Shown here: piece after piece, positions 12,626-25,475 of the stretch
How positions within the stretch are numbered: the first letter of the stretch is position 1
Layout of the letters: each line of letters opens with the position of its first letter
Assembly (NCBI RefSeq): GCF_964204645.1
Contig: NC_134033.1
Location: forward strand, 14,076,155-14,140,154
DNA from: Tubulanus polymorphus
Taxonomy: Eukaryota; Nemertea; Palaeonemertea; Tubulaniformes; Tubulanidae
DNA length: 64,000 bases
Direction: 5' to 3'
Made by a program: the position numbers and the translations under genes
Notes under the pieces: model-generated
The model's database searches: none
What the model was told of the DNA's origin: nothing
Seen by the model: only the letters and a program-made list of their open reading frames with translations

Positions 12626-15274
12626 TTCCGTCCAGTTGGCGAACTGCGATACGTTTTTCGCAAACTGCCAGCACTCAAATGTACCCAACTTTCAGTTTAC
12701 TAGCGCTGTCGCTTCTTCTTTTCTAACTGTGCCAAACAATTCGGTTGCTACGGACGCGTACGTGTGGTTGCGAAGTGCGCCGTACCCGCGGAGGACGTAA
12801 CCAAGATATAAAAAAACAAATCAATCCACTCGCGTTCAAGGTCACGCGATGAACTACACGCGTGTGGTCGTTTGAACGAGAAGTAATTCATTCGTGATTC
12901 ATTCATTATTCAGGCCCGTAGCGTTCGGGGTTCGGGGCGTTCGGTTGAACCCCCCACAAAAATATTTAGTTCCACTCATTTATAAATCAAAAGGAAGATA
13001 GTCTGTTAAGCAGAAAAAAACGTTACACAAAGCCTAACTATAACGTAGAAGGCTCATACGCCTGATGAAGCTACATTAGTAGCGACAGCTCATGCGTCAA
13101 ATGAAATAATCAATTCGTCTCGCTGTATTCATCTAACTTTTTACATGTATTTTAACATTTACTTGAACCTTCGTTATATAAACGGAAATCGCCCAGAGGC
13201 CATATCTGAGCATACAATTTTAAAAATTTTCTTCGGGTAGGTCCCAAGACTTTTAAGAAGTTCCAACCAAGATAAAACCCAACCGCACATTTCTCACGAC
13301 CCGGGCCAGTTATTCGATGTAATACGAATCAACTCATCAATGTTACGCTGCGTTTTGCCACATCTGACCCTTCCAGAAAAGATGGCGCCCTCTTGAATGA
13401 CGTCGACGAATTATCCTACCAACTGGAGACCGTTTATCAGAATCAATCTAATGCAGATGCATATTAATCGCTGGATCCAAATCAACCACATCATTTTTAT
13501 GATTTTGCAACGAAACCGGCCGTGACACCCTTTAATAATATCAGCAATTTCTTTTAATTAATTGGGCTTTTACTAATTCTAAGTGACGGCGTATATTATG
13601 CTGTATAGAAAAATCACCGCGAGTCCATCAGCTCTTTGAATGACAGTTTATCAGAGCACCATCGATCTGGTTTTTAGTATGTTTTGTTGGCTGTTGCTAT
13701 GGATGCAATTTACCAATCACGCATGCGAGCTGGTCGGCACGGGGAGAGTGGTTTGCAGGCGATATCAAAACTTCATCCAACTCACTTTTTTCATATACAA
13801 ATGTTTGATGGAATACAACGGTGAATTGTTGACATTGTAACAATATGTTAATAATCTGAACTCTTGAACTGAGTCGGTGAAATATTTGCATGTGAATTCT
13901 CATCCTCGCTTGCCAGGGTTTGATTGCCTCCCGCCAAAGCTCGCGCCAACACAAACAAACCCTGGCCGCAAATCACTTTGGAGCAGTGCCCACAGATGAG
14001 TCTTTGCATCCGATGTCTGCATTCGTTCATATTTCTGAAGCACATGAAGAACACTAGATGCACAGGTTGTTCAAAGTCCTATTCGATCGATATCGATATA
14101 GTCTGACTCTGAGAGAAAATTTTGTTCTACGCGATATTTTTTCCATAGCGACACAAAACAAACAGTCGAACTCAAACACAGGCGCAGTTATCGCGCAGTA
14201 GACTTTATCGATTGCCGTTTCACATGATATAACAAACCTCGCCTCAGTTGGCTTAAGTTGAGACGGGTAAAATTCTTAGAAAGTCTTCACTCGTCGGCTA
14301 TAGACACTCAAATGCGGGAAATATGTACAGTCATGCAGCAGACTGTGTGTCGGGGCTGGTGAAACGCACCAATTTCAATTTTTGTTTTTATAGTGGATTT
14401 TGTTATAGCGGTGAATATTGTATCAGTTTCATCTTCCGTGCACGTCAAAAAAGCTCGCCTGTAAAAAATAAAAATAAAAATGCGCATCCCGCATGCAGAA
14501 ATCTATTTTAATTTCTTTTTCAAAAAGTAGAACACTCCTGCCGCACGCATCCCGATAAACAACCTGATCACAGTGTTTTATGTTTTTGTCTCACGGTCGC
14601 GCAGGCGAGCATTTCGGTAACGAAATGCTTTCCACCATGATTCAAGGTCGTTGACGCATCAATTTCCTCATTTTCCGAAAGATAGTCGCGCCCTCCTGGC
14701 TGTCAAACCTGGCTGTCAGACATTAAGCAAGATCTTTCTATGATTGGCATAAACCTCAACAATAGAACATCAGATATTGAAATCCTAAAACAAATTGTGA
14801 CAGATCGTGAGCAGTGGAGAAATAAAGTACACAACATCTTGGCGCAGCGGCGCTTGCTGATGTAACTGATGATGAGTCGCGCCCTCGTTACTTTCAGAAT
14901 TTGGAATAAGGCTTTTTATTGCACAAACAGCCCTTTCGTCGGTCCAAGTTTGGTCTCAATCATCGAACAAAGAGGAGAACAGTCAAACCGGTACATGCGT
15001 TGTATATTTGTTGAATAGAATGCAACGAGTTCATGATTATGGTCATGAATGCTTTCATTGTGATTATTTCAACAAACTGGCTCCGGTTACGGGCAATCTG
15101 CACTGTATATCTACGTACACGCATGCGTGAACGAATAGGGTTAGGGTTAGGTGAGGCTATATATAAATATAATAATAATAAATTAACGTCGAGTTGGTTC
15201 ATGATTATGATAATTAATGCATTATTTCAACAAACTAGTCTGTTATTTCAATGTTCACGACACATATCTCATGG
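12626..15274. other. Intergenic region, no supported gene
   Basis: This holds the presumed promoter of the Ly6-like gene (minus strand, from 12626) and then sequence without recognisable exons. The word 'ccctggcaagcgaggatg' near 13911-13917 is shared with repeats at 23.5 and 39.0 kb. Two TTAGGG units occur in tandem near 15137-15150. Confidence 0.5.
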
Positions 15275-16698
15275 CTATTTTCCGAAGCCGGGAGGCATTC
15301 GCCCGAATGTGGGTGTGAATGCGGGGTTCCCTAAAACCAAGAAAAAAATCAATGCTAGAATTATGAATAAAGTCAACAATTTAAAAATAGGGTTAGGAGT
15401 TATATTGACATTGTTGTGACGTCGACAGGGAGCGAATCATTGTAAAATTCATATTCAAAGTATTCTTACATTTTCCATTACGCTCGTTTTCACCTAAGAA
15501 AAAAAAACAATTAAAGCTTTTCATAAGATATCTTTAATTCAATTTGCATTGTGTCTACAATTTTTTTTTCGTTGATCGTAAATAAAAAGGCTGCTAAAAT
15601 CAAATTCCAACTGATCTGGATTCGAACCCAAAACGCGAAGATCTAACGGATCAGACCTCGGCAAGATTGCATTGAAAAGTGGCGGCCCTTTCAATAAGAT
15701 TACCGCAAAAGGCAGATGTTCTACTGACTATCAGTAAGTTTTATTTACCTGATGTGCTTTCGTTCTCATCGCGGTTCTTATCTTTGTCCTCAACTGAGAA
15801 TAAAGAAACAGCGGCGTTTAAGCAATTTAAGAATTTTAACAACCTTTCAGTAACTGCCTCCAGCACTCTCGATCCACGCGGGGATTGATCGGGTCGCAAA
15901 CGTTTTAGGCCATAGAGCCCTTTTTCAAATGAGGAAATATAGGTCGCATTGACAAAAACAGTTTCGGTTCTATGTTATGGCCTAGGTTGCATGATTTGAA
16001 ATCTGTTATTTTTTGCCATTTTAAGGAGAAATTCGACGGATACAATGTGGTCCCATTACTTCAAAAATATGTGGTCCTATTTCTTAATTTTTTTCGAATT
16101 TGATCGTCTAAGTCGCAGCTCTCGAATCAAGAGTACGTGTAAATACCAATATTCTACGGCGACGACGCGAAATGAACACCTGAAGGTCATGTAGTCTGTG
16201 TGTATTGATTACTATAAGGAGTAATCATTAATCGCTCGCGTTATTCAAACACTGAACGCGCTGTATAGATTATTGAGTGAGATTCTGACATAGATTTCAA
16301 ATTGATTTGAGTTCTATAATTCTGATCAGCAGTGCCTTCATAAATCGATCTGGCGGAAGCCTCTTTTCTTGGAGCAATGATTACTCCAAGCTCATATATG
16401 TAGCTATGCAACAACCATTCCTAAAACATTCGACTTTTTCTTTCACAAGTCGTGCATCGTGTATTAAAAGTCCAATAGATTTGTTTTGGCCTGACTAGTA
16501 CGATTTATGCGAGGTTGAGTGCGCTAGTGTCGCAACAGTTCTAACGCTGTAAGGCGTCCTGTCGAATTGACGTTTGAGCGATATGCTTATTAGGTAGATC
16601 TAAAGTAACCCACCATCAGCATTAATTTCTCTTATTGTTATGACGCAGATCATACCGAGTAAGAAACACAGCGCAAACAGACGATTTTGCGTGAACAT
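15275..16698 (-). CDS. Secreted peptide precursor A ending in GRMPPGF-GK
   Basis: Three coding exons (16698-16614, 15793-15749, 15330-15275) splice in phase (1,1) to 61 residues. The ATG is the first codon of its exon, directly after a ctttcag acceptor. An untranslated 5' exon ends at 16854 (donor gtaagt). Residues 1-28 form a signal peptide: MFTQNRLFALCFLLGM, then ICVITIREINAD. Exon 2 encodes a charged acidic linker (VEDKDKNRDENESTS). Exon 3 encodes GNPAFTPTFGRMPPGFGK and stop. A terminal Gly-Lys is the usual signal for C-terminal amidation, and F-G-R inside the peptide could be a second such site. The gene is a paralogue of the one at 23878-24974. I do not recognise the peptide family. Neuropeptide or hormone precursor is an inference; a secreted defence peptide is an alternative. 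Confidence 0.72.
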
Positions 16699-16853
16699 CT
16701 GAAAGAAAAGGGGAAAACGGAAAGAGCTATTTTACTTATTGAGAAAGTATTTCTCAATATTGTTCCTATAATTCTGAATCCAAGATGATGAATAAAAACA
16801 GGCTGTGACATAATGTACACATCCATCGAAAAAGCGGAGATAACGCCACTTAC

Positions 16854-16960
16854 CTTGGTTAAGTAGAAATTTATTCGTCCGTTTCGGTATATGTATTTTC
16901 TTCGCGCGAACGTGGAGCAATTTTCGTTTCTGAAGTGCCAACGGGCAATGCGCGCTATAC
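16854..16960 (-). promoter_or_regulatory. Promoter and 5' UTR exon of peptide gene A
   Basis: A weak TATA-like word (gtatag on the minus strand, about 16955-16960) precedes 'cgcgcattgcccgttg', which is conserved in copy B. The untranslated exon continues with 'ggacgaataaatttctac' and ends in a gtaagt donor at 16853. The whole stretch aligns with 25128-25233 at gene B. The start of transcription, near 16925, is inferred from TATA spacing only. Confidence 0.5.
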
Positions 16961-18441
16961 ACACGCGTAACATTAATCGCTTCGAGATCTCTGGAACCTT
17001 TGATCAATAATCGCAAAAGTAGATGCAGATTGTGTGAAGGCCCGAGTTTGATAATGATAATAATAATAATTATAATTATAATAGTAATAATAATAATAGT
17101 TATCTTTATTTACATTGAAATTATAACATAATATAACACTTAGAGTTTCTAAAGATTAGTTTACCGTCGGCTGCAGGGGAATAGCAGCATGCGGTGTGAA
17201 TTGATTACCTGTTAACGACTGTCTGATGTCACTTTATCAAGTGAAAGTTGAATCAAATATTTCGGCTTTGGTGTAACACATGCAAAGCTTAGAACCAACT
17301 CGTCCCTTCCACTGGACGCTAGATTCGCCGGGAGTCGGTTTCAGATGTAGAAAATGCCTTCGTTAAAAGAATGAAAGCCCATCTTATATGCGTAGCTTTA
17401 AATTCGGGGAAGGTTTTTCGAAATAAATTTCAATGAAATCAACCGTTGAATGCTACGGGTAATGTGGAATTAACTGTGCTAATATCAACGAGTACCCAAA
17501 AACGCGGAGCCTGAAAACTGCTTACTCAGCCTTTTTACATTTCCATGCTTGAACTCAACATCTGTACATAATAAATTGTATTCTCTGATAGGTAACGACC
17601 CGGTAACGACGATCGTCATTAGCCTACATCTCGACGATTTCATGAATTCAATCCTTACTGACAGATGCGGCTTTAGATTTAATTAAAATGCATAAAGATG
17701 ACGCCACGAGCAACGATAACGATAAACAATCATTGTTGTTTATGGTGTCACAATCATAGGTGTATGCAAAGCTAAATTTCACATACGTGTAATCCTGTTC
17801 AGATCATTTGATTTAAATTAAATATATTGTGACCGACAAATGCGGCTTTAGATCTGACTAAATAAGCACGAATAAAGTGACGAGAATTGATTATGCAAAA
17901 CTGTTATCATAATTGTAACTGTCTCTATTTCCAAGCCATAAAAACGGTTAGTAATAGCAAAAATTCATAGTCTTTATGAATTTCTGGTAATAGTAATAGT
18001 ACCCATAGGGTAAAAATCCCCTTAGTTAAAATTCCTCAGGTAAAAAATTCCCCAATTCTTCAAAGTAGGTAAAATAAATTTTGAATGGAGTGTAAGTAAA
18101 TACAATCTAAAAGTAAATTTATTTATATCATTGATACATATATCAAATTTATTCATATTATTCTGTGGATCACCATATCGATATCATAGAATAGAATAGA
18201 ATATATTTTCATTGATCATTAGCATACAACCTATAGTATATAGTATAATTTGAATTAAGTATTTTAATTTGCATTTTTAAATTCATTGAACGCCTTTCAT
18301 TAAGAACTTCTAAACTCCAGGATTGTATGAATTGTTTTCTAAATGAAGTTACTAAACTTAAATCACAAACATAGATCCTTTCGATATTATTTCTGAAAAA
18401 CCTAATTTAACTGTCTGGTATTATATTATCTGATATCGGTG

Positions 18442-18677
<236 letters not shown>

Positions 18678-19720
18678 ATATTATATTTCTTTGTACGCGG
18701 ATATATCCACCATAAAGGTTGACTAAGATAACACGAATGACTTTGGTGATGATTAAATAAATAGAATTAAAAAATCAATGATGATGAAAAAAAAATGAAA
18801 ACATACAACAAATTGACACTTCATTTGATACTAAATTAGTACTTAAAGTGATCGCACAGCTTAATGAAAGGGTTCATCGCACATTTAAAATATATTACAC
18901 TAGCTTGAATGTAAAATATTTCAAACTAAAATGTCATTATTTCTTACAATTCGTGGCATCGCACGGCCCAAATATACCACAAGTTAACAAAAATTCGAAA
19001 TATTATTCCAGTTCGAATTTTAATATTTTACAAATATAAAGTTCATCATTAAATTCTAAATCGTTATACCGGGAATTTCGTATTAACGTGATCGTACTAA
19101 GCAAAGCCAGGAATTAAATTCATCGTATTACCGAGGTTTTCGTTGTTAGCCGAATCGTACTGACTGAGGTTTGACTGTATAAATAAAACGAGTAACATGC
19201 CGTGAACCCGCGCAAAATTGAGCCGGAAATTACATATTGAATGGAGGGAAAATTCGCGACAGTTACAGGTGTCACAATTTGTCACAATTTCACCTATAGT
19301 CGTTGCGCAATATTCAATCTATATTTCATATAACTCAAATGAAAATTCGGCTTTAGATTTGGTTAAATATCATAAATGAAGCGACGAAAAATATCAACGC
19401 AAAACTATTTCTATCACAGGTGTCACAATCATGAGCCTGGTGAAGCTTCTATACATTAGCAGCGAGAGCCCGTGCGTCAAAATGAATAGTTTACCTATAT
19501 ATATATATACACGAACCCCCGATATATCGCCCTCCCATTTACCGCCACCCCCGCCTATCGAAACGTACTCAGTTGTGAGTATTCAAACTGCGTATTTATC
19601 GACGAAGTGATGGTACTCGGCACATCTATCCAAGGGTACACTCAATTTTGGGTACCGTACTTGCCTAAACTATGGTAAGGCTAAGTGTGCCCGCAAAAAG
19701 AAAATGGCGGCTATGACTTG

Positions 19721-19909
19721 AGCCGCGATCGCACGAGCATTTTTGGCCCGGGCCAAAAATGCTCGACCAAAAACGTCGGACCAGGCCCGAGCCAAATTTT
19801 AGCACCAGACAAATGATTGCGTTTGAATTGCTACTGGCACCGGGAATCATCCACTTCGCTTTCCGTGCCAATTTGGCCCGGGCCAAATCGTCTCCGTGTG
19901 ATCGCGGCT
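19721..19909. mobile_element. MITE with AGCCGCGATC terminal inverted repeats
   Basis: The left end AGCCGCGATCGCACGAGC is matched in reverse at the right end (AGCCGCGATCACACGGAG). Both ends then carry a GGCCCGGGCC core within inverted TTTGGCCCGGGCC blocks. The element is 189 bp and non-coding. Confidence 0.7.
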
Positions 19910-20299
19910 TTATTTGCAGTGTCAGCTAAGTTACAATGAAAATCAACAAAGCTCATTTATCATTAAAAATCTCGTTACTCAGAAATATTCACACTTGTAA
20001 ATGCATGAATGCAATGCATAATCCGTCACTAATCATCATGAATATGTGACTTGCCATATAATCGGTGGTCGATTCGCGATAGCAGCATTATTGAGTTGGG
20101 TTGCATCACAGAAAGGTAGGTTTCGATTGTATTCCGGAAAAGCATAGTCTGCAAACGTGCCGGTCGAGTTTGTTATTCGGAATTGCTATTCCTAAACCGG
20201 AATACATCAAATGAAAACGTCTCTAAGAACGTGCAAAAATAGTTTATAATGCAGAATTTTTTTTCTATTAGTTTGGCAGACGAAACTCGGGGCACGAAG

Positions 20300-21181
20300 A
20301 TGGACGAAACAAATTTCAGCGACGTTCACCGAACCTTACGTCTGTATCACAGCGAATTCGATTTCGGACCGAAAAGAGTAGGTGAAGTTTTTCGCGCCGC
20401 TAGCGACAAACTGAAGACAACGGGCGGCAGGCGGAGAGGTTTGAGGGTGCTATCAGTCGGTGCGTCTCACGGGTTTTTGTTAGAAGACGCGTTGACCGGA
20501 GTCGCCGATGAAGTGAGTTTCGAATGCATGGACTGCATCGAACCTAACTCCGTTATGTCGCGGGAGCTGGAGACTCGAATGAATAAACTCGGCAATAAGT
20601 ACGGCTTCAAGTCCAAGACGCATACGCGTAAATTCTCTAGTAAGGAAGCGCCTTCTTTCTTACCGAACGATTTCTACGATCTGATCATGTTTTCGCACTC
20701 GCTCTATTTCTTTGACAATCCGGCAGAATGTTTGGAAGTGGCGCTCTTCAAGTTAGCGAACCAGTGTGGACGAGTGTACCTGAGTTTAACGAAGAATGAA
20801 GAGGTTTATAAAATCTGTCAAGAAATCCAAGCTCTCGCCGCCGGTGGTCCATTAGTTCCCTACGTCCGAGTTGACATAGACGAAATCCTCCCCGAAATAG
20901 CGTCTAAGATAACAGTGGTTTCGCGCGCCACCGATGAGGCCGCAATTTTGATGCACCTTGCTCTGAAACCAGACGGATTGAGCATCGGTGAAAAGGACGC
21001 GGCGAATCGCGAAATGTACGACGATATGCCAAAGTTTGTCGCGCATCGAGATATCGATACATTACTGGAAACATCGCGCGCACAAGTTCAGGGTATCATC
21101 CGTAAATATGTCGTCTATAGTTACGGGTTTCCGTTGTTGCCTATGACTGTGGAACGGCTCGTACTGACCAGAAAAGCTTAA
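20300..21181 (+). CDS. Histamine N-methyltransferase-like SAM-dependent methyltransferase
   Basis: A single-exon ORF of 293 residues from the ATG at 20300, close to the length of human HNMT (292). The Rossmann-type SAM-binding start is at about residues 46-80 (LRVLSVGASHGFLLEDAL), followed by an acidic strand end (ECMDCIEPNSVMSRELE). A later block DFYDLIMFSHSLYFFDNP matches the HNMT 'WDFIHMIQMLYYVKD' position. An in-frame ATG at 20249 would add 17 residues. However, that stretch contains a polypyrimidine tract ending in AG (ttttctattag), so it is more likely intron or 5' UTR. HNMT methylates histamine; invertebrate relatives are numerous and their substrates are mostly unknown. A poly(A) signal AATAAA lies at 21537-21542. 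The gene sits between the two duplicated peptide genes, on the opposite strand. Confidence 0.82.
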   Translation: MDETNFSDVHRTLRLYHSEFDFGPKRVGEVFRAASDKLKTTGGRRRGLRVLSVGASHGFLLEDALTGVADEVSFECMDCIEPNSVMSRELETRMNKLGNKYGFKSKTHTRKFSSKEAPSFLPNDFYDLIMFSHSLYFFDNPAECLEVALFKLANQCGRVYLSLTKNEEVYKICQEIQALAAGGPLVPYVRVDIDEILPEIASKITVVSRATDEAAILMHLALKPDGLSIGEKDAANREMYDDMPKFVAHRDIDTLLETSRAQVQGIIRKYVVYSYGFPLLPMTVERLVLTRKA

Positions 21182-21624
21182 GACCACGTGCGAGTTACCA
21201 AGATTTGGGTTCCGGGTGAAACCATTAAAGACGTTATATCGAACTAATGCTGATATAACATAATAACAGTGAAACTCGTTGCTCAAATCATGGTGCGGCA
21301 TTTGGTAATTGATTATTATGTTAATCTTTTTGATTTTATTCTATTTCGATTTATTCCATTATACCCGTATTAAAAACTCATCAATTAACAGCAGTTTGTA
21401 ATAGGGAAACCGTTAGGTGGTGGCCTCGATACAGAGTTTTTTTTTCTTTTTGATCTTAAAATAGGGATTGACCCTGTTATTTATTATTTGATTGGTAGAT
21501 TTCGATACAGAGTTTTTAGCCGTAATGATACGTGGCAATAAAAATATGGCTCAATAGAAACATCCTGTCTTTTGTTCAGTAGATCTGTGTTAAGCAGTCA
21601 CGTGTTAACACTTCAGGACAGTAG

Positions 21625-21850
21625 TGAGTGGATGAGGAGGAAGAGTAGAAGGGGGAAATGAGGAGTAATGAGGTGGAAGAGCGGACTAAGTGAAGAGGGG
21701 AGTGAGGAGGAAGTGGAGTGTGGAGGAGTAGCAGGGGAAAAGGAGGAGTGATGACGTGGGGGAGGGGAGTAAGTGAAGAGGGGAGTGAGGAGAAGTGAGG
21801 CGGAAGAGGAGGGGGATAGTGGAGGGGGAGTGAGGAGGAGGGGGAGTTTC
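21625..21850 (+). repeat. Purine-rich (GA/GGA) low-complexity tract
   Basis: About 225 bp of GAGGAG, GGGGAG and GTGAGGAGG-type units on the plus strand, with few pyrimidines. It is just downstream of the methyltransferase gene's poly(A) signal. Confidence 0.85.
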
Positions 21851-21859
21851 GACATATTG

Positions 21860-23440
21860 TTGATCATTAGTGACGGATTAGGATTATGCATATTCATGAA
21901 TATGATAATGCTTGTCGCTGTATTAATGCAGATAATTAGTCAAATCTAAAGCCGTACTTGTTAGAATTGAATTCATGAAATGTATTTAGATTAAAGTTTC
22001 ATAAGTTCACGGAGCCTCAACTCTCTTTTATACCTCGATGTTTGGTATAATTAATATATAGATCTAATGTACCGTCATCTAGAATATATCACAGTTGATG
22101 TCCTACAGCACACGCACGCAACACCATCCAAGAAAACCTAATGTTTGAACCAATTATTCGCGCATGCATTGGTGAAAGACAGTGTGGAATTAATATTTGA
22201 ACCAATTAATACATATTATAAATTTTTTCGAGTCAATATATGTATTCGAATGACTATTTGAACCAATTAATTCAGCTAATGCATGAGCAATACGGGCTTT
22301 TTGTCGGTTCAAGTCGGTTAATTAGTAAGTCCTCCTTTTCCCCTTTAGTTAATATCGGGCTAATTGCAGTCCGCATTGGTCTTTTTCTTTTTTACTGGAC
22401 TAAATCTAGTCAACGCGCAGGACAGTTACCTACTCGTGCACAAAATTCTAGAAAAGAAATATGACTTTTACTATTATTATTTTTATCACAAAATTGAAAA
22501 ATAGAAATGATATGAGATCTCACAGTAATACACATTCCTATAGTAACCGAAATTACCAATTATGTTCTCCAATCTGAAAACGTATTTTCCTTTTAGATCG
22601 AGATGAAGTTAAGTTCAATCACCGCAAACTGACAAAAAAATTAACTCCATCCAGGATCAGAGAAATTGCACCTACAGTGTTTAGCAGTTCTTTGACAAAT
22701 CGGGTGTGATCTATGATGAATTACGTGTGATTACGCGAGATATTCAGTGTTTTTAAATCATTTCTTGTAGATGTTGATTCTTTAGTCGTAGTTTTCGGTA
22801 AGACGCTGGAAATCCGATTGTATCCGAAGTCGGAATTATTCTAACTTGGTGGAGTTTGTCTTGGTCCCAAAAGATCCGACTTACGCAAGGTTATTCAGTA
22901 CAGGAACATATATGACATTTTGCAGTAGGCGATGTTAACAGCTTGCAAATAAATTTTGAATCATGTTGTATCATGTTCCATCGGTAATTAATGGTGCAGG
23001 TTCACCACATAACTCATAGTATTACGTAGCTGTCTTAACTTATGATGGTTAGTGTGTAGAACTGTCGTGTCGTGGCGCCTGCTAGCCTGTTCACGAGAAG
23101 GGGAGAAAAAAGGCATCATTTTTCAGCCTTTGGTAAAATTTAAGATATCTTTATTTGAAATTGTCCCGATTGTGATCAGTTAAATGCTTACGGTACTGCA
23201 CTTCGACGTGAACAAAATCTGGAAAAATTATGTGAAAAAAATCCTTGCATTTTCTAGTGAAAATCTAGTGAAAATTGCTTACGGTGACACCTAATGGCGA
23301 ACATTGTAACCCTCGCGCAAATAAGCGGCGGTGTTGCAAAATAGTGACGATGCAAAATAGAGGACGATGCAAACATTATCCAAGGTCGCAACCAAGATCA
23401 TGTGTTTTGCATGACGCTCGTTCCATAGATAACCGGAGGT
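21860..23440. other. Intergenic region, no gene seen
   Basis: The stretch is AT-rich, with no exon-like open frame that survives inspection. The phrase 'tttgaaccaatta' recurs several times between 22145 and 22265, suggesting a degraded local repeat. Confidence 0.5.
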
Positions 23441-23590
23441 ATCCGACGTTTCGAGCCCGACGTCATCTTCACCCGTCAAGGGATTCGAACCCACAACGCT
23501 AAAGGTGTTCCGGAAGCGAGTTCGGGAGTGATACCGGGCCCCTGGCAAGCGAGGATGGCCCGACGTTAGAAGTGCCAGATGCGAATATAC
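23441..23590 (-). repeat. SINE-like repeat with tRNA-type B box
   Basis: Minus strand: GTGGGTTCGAATCCCTTGAC, a Pol III B box (GGTTCGAATCC), followed by 'gggtgaagatgacg'. The same block occurs at 38700-38765. The adjoining 'gaagcgagttcgggagtgat...cccctggcaagcgaggatg' is also present at 38985-39030. This points to a tRNA-derived short interspersed element. Confidence 0.6.
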
Positions 23591-23877
23591 GAACGACGGT
23601 TCAATGACAATCAAATCTATTTTTCTAAAATGACAGCTCTTTGATCGCCGGTTCAGGCAGTTTTCAACAACGAGAATATTCGTGCGCTCTAGATGTTTAT
23701 TGAATAGAACGTCGATATCCTATCGACTTACATTTCATTACCATATTATCAACTGTATAATTTTTTAATGTAATTTAACTCGTAAATAAAGAATAATAAT
23801 GATATCACGATTATGATAATTACTGCCTTAAATCGCTTTGATAATTTTTACATATGATATTATTCCAGTAGATATCT

Positions 23878-24974
23878 TTATTTTCCGAAACCGGGAGGCA
23901 GACGACCGTATTGGGCTATGAATTCGGGTTCACCTAAAACCAACGAAAAATCAATGCTTGAGTTACGAATAAACGCAAATACATAATTTACAAAACAATT
24001 TAAAAATAGGGTATGGAGTTATAGTGACATTATTGTGACGTCGACAGGGAGCGAATTATTTAATAGTTCGCGTATCCAAATCATAATTTCATATTAAAAG
24101 CATTCTTACCTTTTGTTTTACACACGATTTCACCTAAAAAAAAAGACAATAACCAAAAACAGCTTTAATTGAATATCTATAATTCTACGAATAGTGATTT
24201 GCATTGTGTCTACAGTTTGGAAATGAAATGACCGCAAAAGATTGAATAGAAATGTCAACTGATTTGGATTCGAACCCATGAAGTGAAGCCCGGCTAGATT
24301 GTTCGGCTATTTTGATTAAACCCTTTTTTATTAAGATCACTTTGGTTCGGTTAGGTTTGGTATTCATTTACCTGTCTTTTTGTTCACTTTACAGTTCTTA
24401 ACTTTGTCTGCTGAAAAAAAGAAACAGCGGCGTTTGAGCATTCAAGCATTATACAACGACCTTTCAGTAACTGCCTCCAGCAATACCCCTTGTCATCTAA
24501 AACGCTGGTTAATTATAGGGGTAGGGGCGCCCATTTTGGGCCGCAGCACACTTTTTAAAATGTTTTCAAAATATTACACAATTTGCCCAGTATGAAAACA
24601 ATTTATTCTTATATAACGTAAATATTTCAGGGACTAGGCCTCCGCTATAGCCTAGGTTGCTCGTTAAGTTATTATAATTTGAATTCTAGTGGAATTTACC
24701 CCTTGAGAGAAATTGGAAGACCACCCTACCCCCATTAAGAAATCCTGAGGACGCCCACTAAAGAACCTTTCAACAACCTCGCAACAGTTGATACAGATAA
24801 CCTCGACATTCACTAACGCCGTAAAGCGCCCTCTACTGTCGAAGTACATTTGAGCAATGCGTTTAGGTAGATCTAAAGTAACCCACCTTCAGCGGCATGA
24901 ACTTCACTTATTGTAATGACGCAGATCATACCGAGTAAGAAACACACCGCGAACAGACGATTCTGCGTGAACAT
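23878..24974 (-). CDS. Secreted peptide precursor B ending in GRLPPGF-GK
   Basis: Three coding exons (24974-24887, 24410-24372, 23933-23878) splice in the same phases as gene A to 60 residues. The ATG again follows a tttcag acceptor directly. Residues 1-29 form a signal peptide (MFTQNRLFAVCFLLGM, then ICVITISEVHAAE). Exon 2 encodes a basic linker with one Cys and a Lys-Lys (ADKVKNCKVNKKT). Exon 3 encodes GEPEFIAQYGRLPPGFGK and stop. If Lys-Lys is cleaved and the terminal Gly used for amidation, a peptide of about 17 residues ending in LPPGF-amide results. The signal-peptide exon and the last seven codons are the most conserved between A and B. The linker differs in charge and length. Function not recognised; a bioactive peptide is inferred. 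Confidence 0.72.
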
Positions 24975-25127
24975 CTGAAAGAAAAAGGGAATTAAATGGA
25001 AAGAGCGATTATACTTATTGAGAAAGTATTTCTCAATATTGTTCCTGTAATGCTGAATCCGAGATGATACACAAAAACAGACTGAGACGTAATGTACACA
25101 TCCATTAAGAAAGCAAACACAACTTAC

Positions 25128-25233
25128 CTTGTTTATAAAGTAGAAATTTATTCGTCCGTTTCCGTGGATTTTCTTCTCAAACGCGGAGCAATTTTGTTTC
25201 TGAAATGTCAACGGGCAATGCGCGCTATATATA
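25128..25233 (-). promoter_or_regulatory. Promoter (TATA box) and 5' UTR exon of peptide gene B
   Basis: On the minus strand a TATATATA box (25233-25226) precedes 'gcgcgcattgcccgttgaca'. The untranslated exon ends at 25128 with a gtaagt donor and is separated from the ATG exon by a short intron. It aligns with 16854-16960 at gene A, which lacks the long TATA. Confidence 0.6.
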
Positions 25234-25475
25234 AGCGTGACAATAATCGCTTCAAGATCTCTGGTTCCTATGATAAATTGTTTAGTAGATGGAGATTGCG
25301 AATTTCGGGCCGAATTTTCTAAAGATCAGTTTACCGTCGCCGGGGGGCATAGCGGCACGCTTATTACCGGTCTTTTAGTTATAATTGATTACCAGTTACC
25401 GACTGTTTGATGTCACTTTATCAGGTGAAAGTTTAATTTATCAAATATTTCAGCTTCGGGTTATACATGCTATTA

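Noticed and set aside
13848-14063. Cys-containing minus-strand frame (CGHCSKVICGQG)
   Set aside because: The frame includes the 'ggcaagcgaggatga' repeat word seen in SINE-like copies. No signal peptide, start or splice partner was found.
16650-17016. Two long minus-strand frames over the peptide A start region
   Set aside because: They read through the 5' UTR exon and its intron; the paralogous gene shows that only the signal-peptide exon codes.
20249-20299. Upstream ATG of the methyltransferase
   Set aside because: The extra 17 codons cross a polypyrimidine-AG acceptor-like sequence. The internal ATG at 20300 gives the usual family length.
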